Origin: Bacteroides fragilis
Lineage (GTDB): Bacteria > Bacteroidota > Bacteroidia > Bacteroidales > Bacteroidaceae
Direction: 5' to 3'
Assembly: GCF_019583405.1 (NCBI RefSeq)
Contig: NZ_SZUU01000012.1
Coordinates: 1 to 64,000, forward strand
Length of the DNA stretch: 64,000 nt
Part shown: positions 51,081-59,794 of the stretch, one piece after another
Position numbering within the stretch: the stretch's first letter is position 1
Layout of the letters: every line of letters starts with the position of its first letter
Notes under the pieces: model-generated
Database searches by the model: none
What the model saw: the letters and a program-made list of their open reading frames with translations, nothing else
Told to the model about the DNA's origin: nothing
Position numbers and translations under genes: made by a program

Positions 51081-51980
51081 TTATTTCGTTGGTTCCACAT
51101 GAATACCTACATGGGTTCCTTTCCCAAACATCTCTTTCAGCTTATTTTCAATGGCAGTTGCCGTACTATGTGCCTCTTCCAGAGTTATCTTCCCATCCAT
51201 ACGAACATGCAATTCGATGGCATAATAATTGCCGATCCTGCGAGTGCGCAAATGGTGGGGCTGACTCACTCCCGGAAAAGAGAGTACAGTCTGTTCGATC
51301 TCTTTCTCGACATCGTCCGGCAAGGACTTTTCAAGCAGTTCGTCCACACAAGGAATCAGCAACTGCACAGATACCTTCATTATAAAGAAGCTGACTACCA
51401 CTGCGGCAATCGGATCGAGTACCCGCCAATGATCTCCCAGCAAAATGGCCCCTCCAATACCGATAGCCGTTCCGATGGATGACAACGCATCACTCCGGTG
51501 ATGCCAGGCATTGGCTACCACGGCCTGGGAGTTCAACTTCTTGCCCTGAATCACGGTATACTGATACAGTATCTCTTTTGACACAATCGACACCAATGCC
51601 GCCACCAATGCCACTACACCGGGAGACTCCAACTGTCCGCCCCGCAAAAAAGTATAAATGGACGAAGCACCATTCCAAAAGATACCGAAACCGACACACA
51701 GAAGTAACAACCCGATGATGGCCGTAGCCAAGGTTTCGTATTTGCCATGACCGTAATCGTGACCTTTATCCTCCGGTTTCCCGGCAATGCGGACAAAGAC
51801 AATGACAACAATATCGGTGATGAAATCGGATAGTGAATGGACAGCATCGGCCAGCATAGCCGCACTATGCCCGGCAATTCCGGCAAAGAATTTAAAAACG
51901 AGCAAAAGGAAGTTCACGATACTTCCCACGATCGTTACTTTATAAATTCCCTTCTCCCTGGAAGACTTTTCACTTTCCAT
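51081..51980 (-). CDS. Cation diffusion facilitator (CDF) family metal efflux transporter
   Basis: A 299-residue inner-membrane exporter of Zn2+, Fe2+ or Mn2+. Six helices precede a cytoplasmic C-domain. Metal-site motifs: ML-ADAVHSLSDFITD in helix 2 (H-x3-D) and ANAWHHRSDALSSIG in helix 5 (H-x3-D). HDYGHGKYETLA is the family loop. The C-domain includes VSQPHHLRTRRIGNYYAIELHVRMD. First gene of its strand block; -7 box at 52015-52008. Confidence 0.93.
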   Translation of the reverse strand: MESEKSSREKGIYKVTIVGSIVNFLLLVFKFFAGIAGHSAAMLADAVHSLSDFITDIVVIVFVRIAGKPEDKGHDYGHGKYETLATAIIGLLLLCVGFGIFWNGASSIYTFLRGGQLESPGVVALVAALVSIVSKEILYQYTVIQGKKLNSQAVVANAWHHRSDALSSIGTAIGIGGAILLGDHWRVLDPIAAVVVSFFIMKVSVQLLIPCVDELLEKSLPDDVEKEIEQTVLSFPGVSQPHHLRTRRIGNYYAIELHVRMDGKITLEEAHSTATAIENKLKEMFGKGTHVGIHVEPTK

Positions 51981-52007
51981 TTGTTAGATTATTCATAATG
52001 TGAGGGG

Positions 52008-52015
52008 CAAATGTA
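52008..52015 (-). promoter_or_regulatory. -7 box of the CDF gene
   Basis: Minus-strand TACATTTG, exact TAnnTTTG match, 28 nt upstream of the start. Confidence 0.55.
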
Positions 52016-52083
52016 CATGAAAATCTTGAATTATTAATATTTAATCGCTTACTTTGTACTGATTGATATAAAACGAACCAATT

Positions 52084-54228
52084 ATGGCTAAAAAGAAAGA
52101 AAAAAAAGCCGGCAAAAGAATGAAGAAGAAAGAACTGTCACAGGCGGTTCTCGATTTCTTCCATGCCAAACAAGACGAGGTTATCAGCCTGAAATATATT
52201 TTCTCGGAACTGAAGCTAACCACTCATCCGCTAAAAATGCTCTGCATGGATATCCTGGCCGATCTCCTGACCGATGACTACATTACCGAAGTAGATAAAA
52301 ACAAATATAAGCTAAACAATCACGGTGTTGAGATGACCGGAACTTTCCAGCGTAAAAGCAACGGAAAGAACTCGTTTATCCCCGAAGGAGGCGGAGACCC
52401 GATTTTTGTCGCCGAGCGTAACTCCGCTCATGCGATGAATAACGATAAAGTGCGCATCGCCTTTTATGCCAAACGTCGCGGACGCGAGGCCGAGGGAGAA
52501 GTGATCGAGATACTGGAACGCGCCAACGATACATTCGTCGGCACACTGGAAGTGGAGAAATCGTATGCTTTCCTCGTCACGGAAAACCGTACGCTTGCCA
52601 ACGACATCTTTATCCCTAAAGATAAACTGAAGGGCGGAAAGACCGGCGACAAGGCAGTGGTAAAGGTCACAGAGTGGCCGGACAAAGCTAAAAACCCGAT
52701 CGGACAAGTGCTCGACATTCTTGGCAAAGCCGGTGACAATACGACTGAGATGCACGCTATCCTGGCCGAATTCGGATTGCCATACGTCTATCCGCAGTCG
52801 GTAGAAAAAGCCGCGGATAAGATTCCCGCAGAGATTTCCGCAGAAGAAATAGCCCGCCGCGAAGACTTCCGGAAAGTAACCACCTTCACCATCGACCCGA
52901 AAGATGCCAAAGACTTTGACGATGCCCTTTCCATCCGCCCGTTGAAGGACGGACTTTGGGAAGTCGGCGTACACATTGCCGATGTGACGCATTATGTCAA
53001 AGAGGGAAGCATCATCGACAAAGAAGCCGAAAAGCGTGCAACTTCCGTTTATCTGGTAGACCGCACCATACCGATGTTGCCCGAACGTCTCTGCAACTTC
53101 ATCTGCTCGCTTCGCCCCAACGAAGAGAAACTTGCTTTCTCTGCCATATTCGACATTACGGAAAAAGGAGAAGTGAGAGATTCGCGCATTGTACACACGG
53201 TCATCAAATCGGACCGCCGCTTCACTTACGAAGAGGCGCAACAGATCATCGAAACCAAAGAGGGTGACTTCAAGGACGAGGTACTGATGCTCGACACCAT
53301 AGCCAAGGCTCTGCGTGAAAAGCGTTTTGCGGCAGGAGCCATCAACTTCGACCGTTACGAAGTGAAATTCGAAATCGATGAAAAAGGAAAACCCATCAGC
53401 GTTTACTTTAAGGAGTCAAAAGATGCCAATAAACTGGTAGAAGAGTTTATGCTGCTTGCCAACCGCACCGTAGCAGAAAAAATAGGCAAGGCACCCAAAG
53501 GAAAGAAGGCCAAAGTGCTGCCTTACCGTATCCACGATCTTCCTGATCCGGAAAAGCTGGACAACCTCGCACAGTTCATCGCCCGTTTCGGTTACAGACT
53601 TCGCACAAGCGGAACCAAGACAGATGTCTCTAAATCGATCAATCACCTGCTGGACGACATACAAGGAAAAAAGGAAGAGAACCTGATTGAAACCGTATCT
53701 ATCCGTGCCATGCAGAAAGCGCGCTACTCTACGCACAACATCGGACACTACGGACTGGCTTTCGACTATTACACCCACTTCACCTCTCCTATCCGGCGTT
53801 TTCCGGACATGATGGTGCATCGGTTGGTAACCAAATATATGGATGGCGGACGCAGCGTATCGGAAACGAAGTACGAGGATCTGTGCGACCACAGTTCGAA
53901 CATGGAACAGATTGCAGCCAACGCCGAACGTGCTTCCATCAAATACAAACAGGTGGAGTTTATGAGCGAACATCTGGGACAGACTTATGACGGAGTGATC
54001 TCCGGCGTAACGGAATGGGGACTTTACGTAGAACTGAACGAAAACAAATGTGAGGGCATGATACCTATCCGCGATCTGGACGATGATTATTACGAGTTCG
54101 ACGAAAAGAACTACTGCCTGCGTGGTCGTCGCAAGAACCGTATCTACAGCCTGGGAGACGCGATCACTATCAAAGTGGCACGGGCCAATCTGGAGAAAAA
54201 ACAACTGGACTTCGCATTGATAGAATAA
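52084..54228 (+). CDS. rnr: Ribonuclease R
   Basis: A 714-residue 3'-5' exoribonuclease that degrades structured RNA. A lysine-rich N-terminus (MAKKKEKKAGKRMKKKE) and winged-helix segment precede two cold-shock domains. The RNB core has TIDPKDAKDFDDALSIRPLKDGLWEVGVHIADVTHYV, with the metal-binding Asp residues. YRIHDLPDPEKLDNLAQFI and HNIGHYGLAFDYYTHFTSPIRRFPDMMVHRLV are family hallmarks. A C-terminal S1 domain (GVISGVTEWGLYVELNENKCEGMIPI) is present. Complete. Confidence 0.95.
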   Translation: MAKKKEKKAGKRMKKKELSQAVLDFFHAKQDEVISLKYIFSELKLTTHPLKMLCMDILADLLTDDYITEVDKNKYKLNNHGVEMTGTFQRKSNGKNSFIPEGGGDPIFVAERNSAHAMNNDKVRIAFYAKRRGREAEGEVIEILERANDTFVGTLEVEKSYAFLVTENRTLANDIFIPKDKLKGGKTGDKAVVKVTEWPDKAKNPIGQVLDILGKAGDNTTEMHAILAEFGLPYVYPQSVEKAADKIPAEISAEEIARREDFRKVTTFTIDPKDAKDFDDALSIRPLKDGLWEVGVHIADVTHYVKEGSIIDKEAEKRATSVYLVDRTIPMLPERLCNFICSLRPNEEKLAFSAIFDITEKGEVRDSRIVHTVIKSDRRFTYEEAQQIIETKEGDFKDEVLMLDTIAKALREKRFAAGAINFDRYEVKFEIDEKGKPISVYFKESKDANKLVEEFMLLANRTVAEKIGKAPKGKKAKVLPYRIHDLPDPEKLDNLAQFIARFGYRLRTSGTKTDVSKSINHLLDDIQGKKEENLIETVSIRAMQKARYSTHNIGHYGLAFDYYTHFTSPIRRFPDMMVHRLVTKYMDGGRSVSETKYEDLCDHSSNMEQIAANAERASIKYKQVEFMSEHLGQTYDGVISGVTEWGLYVELNENKCEGMIPIRDLDDDYYEFDEKNYCLRGRRKNRIYSLGDAITIKVARANLEKKQLDFALIE

Positions 54229-54296
54229 CATTTTATCAAAATGATAATCGTATTTGCTCAGATTGGCTTATTTACGGCCAAAAGTATGGGCACAAA

Positions 54297-54337
54297 GAAA
54301 AATCGCTTTCCCTACGGGTTAGCGATTTTCTTTTTAT
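54297..54337 (+). terminator. Terminator of rnr
   Basis: GAAAAATCGCT (54297-54307) pairs with AGCGATTTTC (54321-54330), followed by TTTTTATTAT. Confidence 0.88.
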
Positions 54338-54999
54338 TATCCGGATTGGAGAAGTTGATACAAAAGTGAAAGCATAAGTACGCAGAAGCCGGACAAAGAA
54401 AAAGGAATAGAGGATATAAGAAATCATTTTATCTTTTCCTAAGCGCTCGCCATTCGGAAGCAGCCAGAGAAATATATGGATTCACACTGCTCCGAAACAC
54501 CGGTAAAAGAAGATGTGAAACAAAAGACCTTTGTTTTTTCCAAAAAGAAGTAAGCATTTCACCCGAAAGAAGTAAGCGTTTTCGGAAAATGCTTACTTCT
54601 TTTTCAGAAAAGCAAGGGGCTTCAACCCGAAAAGCCCGGGTTTCCGATCCCCAAAGTCCGGCTGTTGGAGTCCAAAAATCTGTTTTTGTGTTCCTGTGCT
54701 CCCTATCAGTCCGATAAAAGAGAAAGTACATGTAAGCGGAAACAGCCATTTACTTACTTTTTGAAATGAAACACAGACAAAACGTAGCAACCGGATTATC
54801 CGAAGAGTCCTAATATATAAAACTCATTCCGGTAATGTATCCAAGGTGCCGTGCAATTCTTTGATGAAGTGTAAATGCGACAGTTCTTCTTTTTACCATA
54901 TACATTCGTACCCGCTTATCAACTCTGCTCATTGCCGCTTCATCATTTAGCATTTTAACAATAAAACCAATTTTCATTCGGTCATCGGAATTAAAACAG
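54338..54999. other. Noncoding spacer with palindromic cluster
   Basis: No gene is supported. It holds the AAGTAAGC repeat cluster at 54542-54604 and, just after it, a GC-rich stretch (54615-54655) with AACCCG/CGGGTT and GGGGCTT/AAGCCC pairings. Confidence 0.5.
54542..54604. repeat. AAGAAGTAAGC inverted repeat with a third copy
   Basis: AAAAAGAAGTAAGCATTT (54542-54559) is perfectly inverted at 54587-54604 (18 bp). A third, direct copy, GAAAGAAGTAAGCGTTTTC, lies between them at 54566-54584. Confidence 0.8.
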
Positions 55000-55007
55000 T
55001 ATATTTG
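55000..55007 (+). promoter_or_regulatory. -7 box of the small membrane protein gene
   Basis: TATATTTG, exact -7 match. It is followed by a leader of about 55 nt to the ATG at 55070. Confidence 0.5.
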
Positions 55008-55069
55008 CCGCCAACTAAACAAAGTTGGAATACGGAGTAAAACAACTCAATAAAAAGAACATCACAAAC

Positions 55070-55537
55070 ATGCTTGGAATAAAACTGATCATAGCAATAC
55101 TATTTGTAATCATCGCATTACTCAGCATCTTCTTTATAATTATCAGAGCAATCAAGAATAATAAGAACTGGAAAATAATAGAACCTGAACTTATAAAGAA
55201 AGTTCAAGAGTCCACCGGGCAAGAAATTATACATACAATGACGTTAAACGCCAGCGACTCAACTGACTCCTCCAACGACAAGGGTTTCTTACTATGGATA
55301 GCATTTACATCTGACTACACAGCTTTTATCAATAAGAGCTATATTGCCGATAGCGGTAATGGACATGTTTATCTTTCAAGAAGAATGGATACTTCAATGA
55401 AAAGATTAGAGAAAAGATTTATGGAACTTGAGTTCAGGAACAAGGAATCCGCAGAAATATTAAAATTAGACGTACTGGTCCGTCCCAAAGATATAGAGAT
55501 ACTAAGCGCATTTATTCCCAATAAAAAATCTTTGTAA
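55070..55537 (+). CDS. Hypothetical single-pass membrane protein
   Basis: A 155-residue protein of no recognised family. One N-terminal helix (IKLIIAILFVIIALLSIFFIIIRAI) anchors it, and the remainder is soluble with alternating beta and helical character (GFLLWIAFTSDYTAFINKSYIA, RMDTSMKRLEKRFMELEF). The start at 55070 is the first ATG downstream of the promoter; an in-frame TTG at 55025 is less likely. It looks monocistronic. Confidence 0.55.
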   Translation: MLGIKLIIAILFVIIALLSIFFIIIRAIKNNKNWKIIEPELIKKVQESTGQEIIHTMTLNASDSTDSSNDKGFLLWIAFTSDYTAFINKSYIADSGNGHVYLSRRMDTSMKRLEKRFMELEFRNKESAEILKLDVLVRPKDIEILSAFIPNKKSL

Positions 55538-55661
55538 AGATTGACAGTACAAAGACCGATCGGGCAACCCTGTATCGAACGTACTTTCATCCGCTACGGC
55601 GGATAAAGGCAGAATGCAGATATTCCAATTATTTATTATCACAAAATAAACCAAGAAATCA

Positions 55662-56624
55662 ATGAAAAAAGTTATTCTTTTACTCTTACTCGGAGCATGG
55701 GTATTCACAAGTGTTGCTCAGGAAAAGGTATTTCAAGTAAACGAAGTGTCCGTCATTAACTATGGTGACGGACGGTTGCTGTTCCGGGAACTGAACGAGG
55801 AAAAAACACCATTACAGGGCGAATACCGCATCATCGACGGCTATCATTCGGAATATATCCTGGCTTCTTTCAAGAATGGCATGTACGACGGGCTGTATCG
55901 CCATTTTAAGAGGAATGTCCTTGCGGAGGAAAGCACATACAAGGATGGATGGAGAGAAGGCTATCGTAAAACATATTATGGCGACGGCAAAACCCTGCAG
56001 GGCGAAGGAACGTTCACGGAAGGAAAGTTGCACGGTGTCTGTAAGTCATACTATCAAAATGGAAAAGTCGAAACGGAGGTCTGCTATAAAATGGGAGACC
56101 AGGACGGATACGATCGCAGATACAATGAGGAAGGAAGCCTCGTGCGCAATACTTATTATAAGGACGGCAAGCCCGATGGAAATTGGGTAGAGCATCTGTC
56201 CGGTAGTATTGATTTCACTCGTCGCAGCAGCTATAAAAACGGATTGCTGACGGGCGAATATTCTGAAACGCTAAAGAATGGAAATCTCCGTAAAAAAGGT
56301 ACTTACAAGGAAGGCAAAAAAGACGGAATCTGGATCGAATATCGCCGTGACACGGGCATCCCCGAACGTTCGACTACCTACCGGGCAGGGGAAAAGACAG
56401 GAGAAGAGATTCGCTATTTCACTGATGGAAAGCCCGAAAGCTCCAAAAATTACCTGAATGGCAAATTGGAAGGCATCAGCCGCGAATATTATTATAGCAA
56501 CGGCCAGCTAAAGTCGGAATTCACCTATAAGGCCAACAAACAGCATGGTCCTTTTAAATATCTGAACGAAGACGGAACCGTGCGCGAAGCAGGCCGTTAC
56601 GAGAACGATATACGGAAAGAGTAA
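55662..56624 (+). CDS. MORN-like / YwqK-family repeat protein, exported
   Basis: A 320-residue protein with signal peptide MKKVILLLLLGAWVFTSVAQ. The rest is a run of roughly ten repeats of about 23 residues with the pattern Y-x-x-G-K/G-x-x-G-x-x-x-x-Y (for example GEYRII, NGMYDGLYRHFKRN, DGWREGYRKTYYGDGK, EGKLHGVCKSYYQNGK, EGKKDGIWIEYRRD, NGKLEGISREYYYSNGQ). This fits the MORN-related repeat family often annotated YwqK antitoxin, a label that need not describe function. No toxin gene adjoins. Probably periplasmic. Confidence 0.82.
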   Translation: MKKVILLLLLGAWVFTSVAQEKVFQVNEVSVINYGDGRLLFRELNEEKTPLQGEYRIIDGYHSEYILASFKNGMYDGLYRHFKRNVLAEESTYKDGWREGYRKTYYGDGKTLQGEGTFTEGKLHGVCKSYYQNGKVETEVCYKMGDQDGYDRRYNEEGSLVRNTYYKDGKPDGNWVEHLSGSIDFTRRSSYKNGLLTGEYSETLKNGNLRKKGTYKEGKKDGIWIEYRRDTGIPERSTTYRAGEKTGEEIRYFTDGKPESSKNYLNGKLEGISREYYYSNGQLKSEFTYKANKQHGPFKYLNEDGTVREAGRYENDIRKE

Positions 56625-56695
56625 TTCTGCCGGAACCGGTATGGAAGGCGGTTTTACATTTATAGATAGGAATATGAATAAACACATTTGTTTTT

Positions 56696-57841
56696 ATGAA
56701 TAGAAAGTGGATCTTAATAACACTGTGCATTATACTACTATCCGGTTGTATAAATTTTGGGAAACGTTCGTCCACTCCGAAGACTCAATCACCCGGCAAC
56801 GAAACCGAACAATCAGAACACGCCATCAGTCAGCATTGGATTGGGAGCTATTCTTTATATATCCTCTCAGGAGAAACCATTCAAGAAGATGCCAGCAACA
56901 TCGGAGTCGGTTATGATTTTGAAATTCAGGATTCGATGGTTTCTTTTACAGCAGAGGGCTTTCAGACGTTTTTCGTGTGTGAATGCTCGGTCCGGGAAGG
57001 CAAAGATCGGTTGTTGTTACTCTACAAAAGAAAGATTGAAGAGACTACTACCGTACCTTTTAGAAACGAGGGCGATACGGTTGCCCTGATTACCTGCGAA
57101 CAGGGAAAATATTATGTGCAAAGCCCGGTCATTCCGGTTACCGGATGGGTTTACAATCAAAAGATATTGCTGGAGAAGGAGCCGGTTAATACATCAGAGG
57201 AATCGGATCATGACTCGATCCCGGAAATAACCTATTGGCACGAGGACTTTGAATATGGCACTGAAGAAGATCATTTAGACCGTTGGGTCATTCCCATTGA
57301 CGAAGCTGAATTTTTAGCGGCATCGGCTAACTATAAGAACATACAGCCGGACAGCACGGTTCAGTTACCCACTGACCAAGGGAGCTATTCTGTTTCACTG
57401 GAAAATGGGCACACAAAAGTGTTATCCGATTGCTATGAACAATCCGATGCGTATCGTAAATACCTATACAAAGGATATCTTGCAGAAATGAATTGTTATG
57501 TATTTGAATACGAAGGCCTTGAGTGGGAAGGAATTTCATACGTCTCTAAAGCGAACGGGGAAGAATACGGTCTCCGCACCCAAGCTTTGTTCTCTCTGAA
57601 TCAGAATTGTTATTGTGTGGATGCATGCACCGAGCTTGAAGGCGAAAGAGCCGGAATTATAAAGGTATTTCAGGTCTCAGGCGGCGAATTCAAATTCATG
57701 TTCGGCTTATGGTCGGACAAGATATTCCCGCAAACCGTTTGCTGGAAGGATAACACCACTCTTTATGTGAAAGCCCTCCGGGAGGAAAATGGCGCAGATC
57801 AAACTTATTACTATAAGATACCTTTGGATCAGGTACAATGA
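56696..57841 (+). CDS. Hypothetical lipoprotein
   Basis: A 381-residue lipoprotein with signal MNRKWILITLCIILLSGC, then a Ser/Thr/Pro-rich linker (KRSSTPKTQSPGNETEQSE). The body is beta-rich and acidic (HWIGSYSLYILSGETIQEDASNIGVGYDFEIQDSMVSFTAEG; ENGHTKVLSDCYEQSDAYRKYLYKGYLAEMNCYVFEYEG). I do not recognise a family. It follows the MORN-repeat gene by 71 nt on the same strand and precedes a terminator, so the two may form one unit. Confidence 0.65.
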   Translation: MNRKWILITLCIILLSGCINFGKRSSTPKTQSPGNETEQSEHAISQHWIGSYSLYILSGETIQEDASNIGVGYDFEIQDSMVSFTAEGFQTFFVCECSVREGKDRLLLLYKRKIEETTTVPFRNEGDTVALITCEQGKYYVQSPVIPVTGWVYNQKILLEKEPVNTSEESDHDSIPEITYWHEDFEYGTEEDHLDRWVIPIDEAEFLAASANYKNIQPDSTVQLPTDQGSYSVSLENGHTKVLSDCYEQSDAYRKYLYKGYLAEMNCYVFEYEGLEWEGISYVSKANGEEYGLRTQALFSLNQNCYCVDACTELEGERAGIIKVFQVSGGEFKFMFGLWSDKIFPQTVCWKDNTTLYVKALREENGADQTYYYKIPLDQVQ

Positions 57842-57867
57842 TTCATTTTTGGTAAATGACCGATAAA

Positions 57868-57912
57868 GAGGCTGTCTCAAAATTTTATTTTTGAGTTCAG
57901 CCTCTTGTTTTA
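57868..57912 (+). terminator. Terminator after the hypothetical lipoprotein
   Basis: GAGGCTG...CAGCCTC (57868-57874 with 57898-57904) plus an inner CTCAAAA/TTTTGAG stem, then TTGTTTTA. Confidence 0.85.
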
Positions 57913-58032
57913 TTGTCTATTGCTTTTCTTACCTAATTCTTTTTATACTCTTTTCCCTCTTATTCTTTTATAATAAAGCAATCTTGTAATAATAACATCG
58001 TTCGCCCGACTATAAAGTAAAGATTAAAACAA

Positions 58033-58518
58033 ATGAAGTCGAACAAAAATGCATTTCTGAAGATGTTGACTGCCTATCAGGGGATTATCCACAAGGTAAA
58101 CCGGGTATATTTCAGATCGGAAGCGGACAGAGAGGACAACTTTCAGGAAACCGTCTATCAGCTCTGGCGATCTTTCCCGGCATTGCAAAACAAGGAGAAA
58201 CCCGCATCGTGGATCTATAGGGTAGCAATCAATACCTCTATTTCGAAAATAAGAAAGGATAGTCGCATCGAGTTTCATGACTCGCCGCCGGAGGGAGAGA
58301 CCGTTGACCCTTGGGAACAGCAGGAACAGGACGAAAACTGGCAAAGACTTGTCAATGCCCTTCAAAAGCTGAATGAAATAGACAAGTCTATCATGCTGCT
58401 TTATATGGAAGACTATAGTTATGAAGAAATAGCAGAAATAGTGGGGATAAGCAGCTCCGCCGTCGGCGTAAAGATTCACAGGCTGAAAAGCCGATTACAA
58501 AAACAATTTAAAAAGTAA
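58033..58518 (+). CDS. ECF-type RNA polymerase sigma factor
   Basis: A 161-residue extracytoplasmic-function sigma factor. Region 2 (FLKMLTAYQGIIHKVNRVYF, DNFQETVYQLWRSFPALQNKEKPASWIYRVAINTSISKIRK) binds core polymerase and the -10 element. Region 4 (EIDKSIMLLYMEDYSYEEIAEIVGISSSAVGVKIHRLKSRLQKQF) is the HTH for the -35 element. Length is normal. It is followed after 6 nt by a membrane protein that is a candidate regulator of its activity. No FecR-type anti-sigma or TonB receptor follows. Confidence 0.92.
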   Translation: MKSNKNAFLKMLTAYQGIIHKVNRVYFRSEADREDNFQETVYQLWRSFPALQNKEKPASWIYRVAINTSISKIRKDSRIEFHDSPPEGETVDPWEQQEQDENWQRLVNALQKLNEIDKSIMLLYMEDYSYEEIAEIVGISSSAVGVKIHRLKSRLQKQFKK

Positions 58519-58524
58519 AGCATC

Positions 58525-59121
58525 ATGGAAGCACATGACATTAAAGAAACCTGGAAAGCGGGAGTGGAAAAGAATATCAAACCGTATCCCGAAGAGAAAC
58601 TGAACGAGATGGTAATCAAATCCGCGAGAAAATCAATCAAGACAGTGTATCCCGGAACCGTCTTCCGACTCGTTGTGGTCGCCGTGGTTGTTTACCTTAT
58701 TGTAATGCTGTTTATAAGAGAGCAAAGCATGGAAAGAGCGTATGTGGATATAGCCGCTTTGGCCGTATTGTCCGTTTCCTATTTCCTTTGGGAACGTTCC
58801 GCTTACAGAATGCGGAAATACACCAACGGCATGGCTGTAAAGGAATGGTTGGAATACCGGATAAAAGAAATTGAGAAAGGCGTAAAGTTCAATACCAAAT
58901 ATGGTTGGATCGTATATACGTGTTCCTTTCTCTTGGCGATAGGTTTCTATGTGTTCTATCTGATAGTAATGAATATAACTCCCGGCATACTGAACGTCAT
59001 CGTTGTTCCACTCGGCATAGCCATTTACCTGCTGATTATAGACCGTTCTTTAGGGCGGAATTACCGGAAAACCCTCCGTGAACTGAAAGATTTATATAAA
59101 CAGTTTGAAGTGGAGGATTGA
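58525..59121 (+). CDS. Membrane protein paired with the ECF sigma factor
   Basis: A 198-residue protein with an N-terminal cytoplasmic segment of about 45 residues and then four predicted helices (FRLVVVAVVVYLIVMLFI, AYVDIAALAVLSVSYFLW, WIVYTCSFLLAIGFYVFYLIV, ILNVIVVPLGIAIYLLII), with a basic loop between helices 2 and 3 and a charged tail. Position 6 nt after the sigma gene suggests a membrane anti-sigma factor. The first residues, EAHDIKETWKAGVEKN, do not show a zinc-binding H-x3-C-x2-C motif, so it is not of the ZAS type. Confidence 0.7.
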   Translation: MEAHDIKETWKAGVEKNIKPYPEEKLNEMVIKSARKSIKTVYPGTVFRLVVVAVVVYLIVMLFIREQSMERAYVDIAALAVLSVSYFLWERSAYRMRKYTNGMAVKEWLEYRIKEIEKGVKFNTKYGWIVYTCSFLLAIGFYVFYLIVMNITPGILNVIVVPLGIAIYLLIIDRSLGRNYRKTLRELKDLYKQFEVED

Positions 59122-59464
59122 AAACAACTATATCAAGGAAACGAATCATCATCGGGCAGACGCAGGCACTTACTGTAAGCGCCGGTACATCCCATCCGAC
59201 CGGAAATCAGAAAAACGGCCAGGCGGAAGATGAGCATGCTAATAAGGAACCAGTGATTTCGTATCACTTAATATTGAATACCTTATGAAGTAGATTTCCA
59301 GCCAAAATAACTGCTACCCAACTTTTTAAACGTATGTCAATACCCACTGGATATTTTAACTTTCAAAATTTAATTTATTACACTGTAAACACATAAGCTT
59401 TGAGTTTGATGAATACTTCTACAAATAGAATAAACCTTTTAGCTTATATTTTGATAAATGTTGA
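59122..59464. other. Spacer upstream of the MITE
   Basis: No gene is supported. The first 150 bp is GC-richer than the rest and has an open plus-strand frame without an ATG, possibly a gene remnant; the remainder is AT-rich. Confidence 0.45.
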
Positions 59465-59665
59465 TCCTCACCATCACGGCTCTTTCATTTAAACTCTGGT
59501 TAAATGCCTAAATCTTTGTTCCTCTTTTATTTGTATTTTTCCCATTGCATTAAGTTATTGTCAATGCAATATCTAATAAGTAGGCATACGATTGCGAAGA
59601 GTCTATCTGTCAGAAACTTTGAGATTTCGCCACTTTTTTAAATGAAAGAGCCGTGTCCTCACCAT
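59465..59665. mobile_element. 181-bp MITE with 19-bp terminal inverted repeats and 10-bp target duplication
   Basis: CACGGCTCTTTCATTTAAA (59475-59493) is perfectly inverted at 59637-59655. Immediately outside each end is the identical 10-mer TCCTCACCAT (59465-59474 and 59656-59665). The 143-bp interior has no meaningful frame; it contains ATTGCATT...AATGCAAT. This is the structure of a non-autonomous transposon moved in trans; a 10-bp duplication is typical of some IS4-type families, which is an inference. Intact repeats suggest a fairly recent insertion. Confidence 0.85.
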
Positions 59666-59684
59666 AATAATTTATAGCATGTTA

Positions 59685-59716
59685 TTTGTTTAATTAGTTT
59701 GTATTCTATATCTTTG
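59685..59716 (+). promoter_or_regulatory. Promoter of the DUF4377-astacin operon
   Basis: TTTG (59685-59688), exactly 20 nt, TATCTTTG (59709-59716). The -33 box begins 20 bp beyond the right target repeat of the MITE. The leader (about 70 nt) contains ACATCAAAC...GTTTGATG, a possible stem. Confidence 0.85.
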
Positions 59717-59794
59717 ATGTATCAAGCTAAAACATCAAACACTTAATCTCCTGTAGGGTTTGATGCTAATCAATAACTTTAAATATCAATGTAT

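Noticed and set aside
54429..54749. 106-codon minus-strand frame after rnr
   Set aside because: It covers the triple-palindrome cluster and a second GC-rich palindrome; the translation shows no family and no start signal.
55662..56624. Toxin-antitoxin system from the YwqK antitoxin label
   Set aside because: The protein carries a signal peptide and MORN-like repeats, and no toxin gene adjoins.
59475..59655. Third invertible promoter (19-bp inverted repeats, 143-bp interior)
   Set aside because: The identical 10-bp direct repeats right outside both ends are a transposition footprint. The repeats lack ARACGTWCGT, and no consensus promoter lies inside (AATCTTTG at 59511 has a mismatch in the invariant TA).
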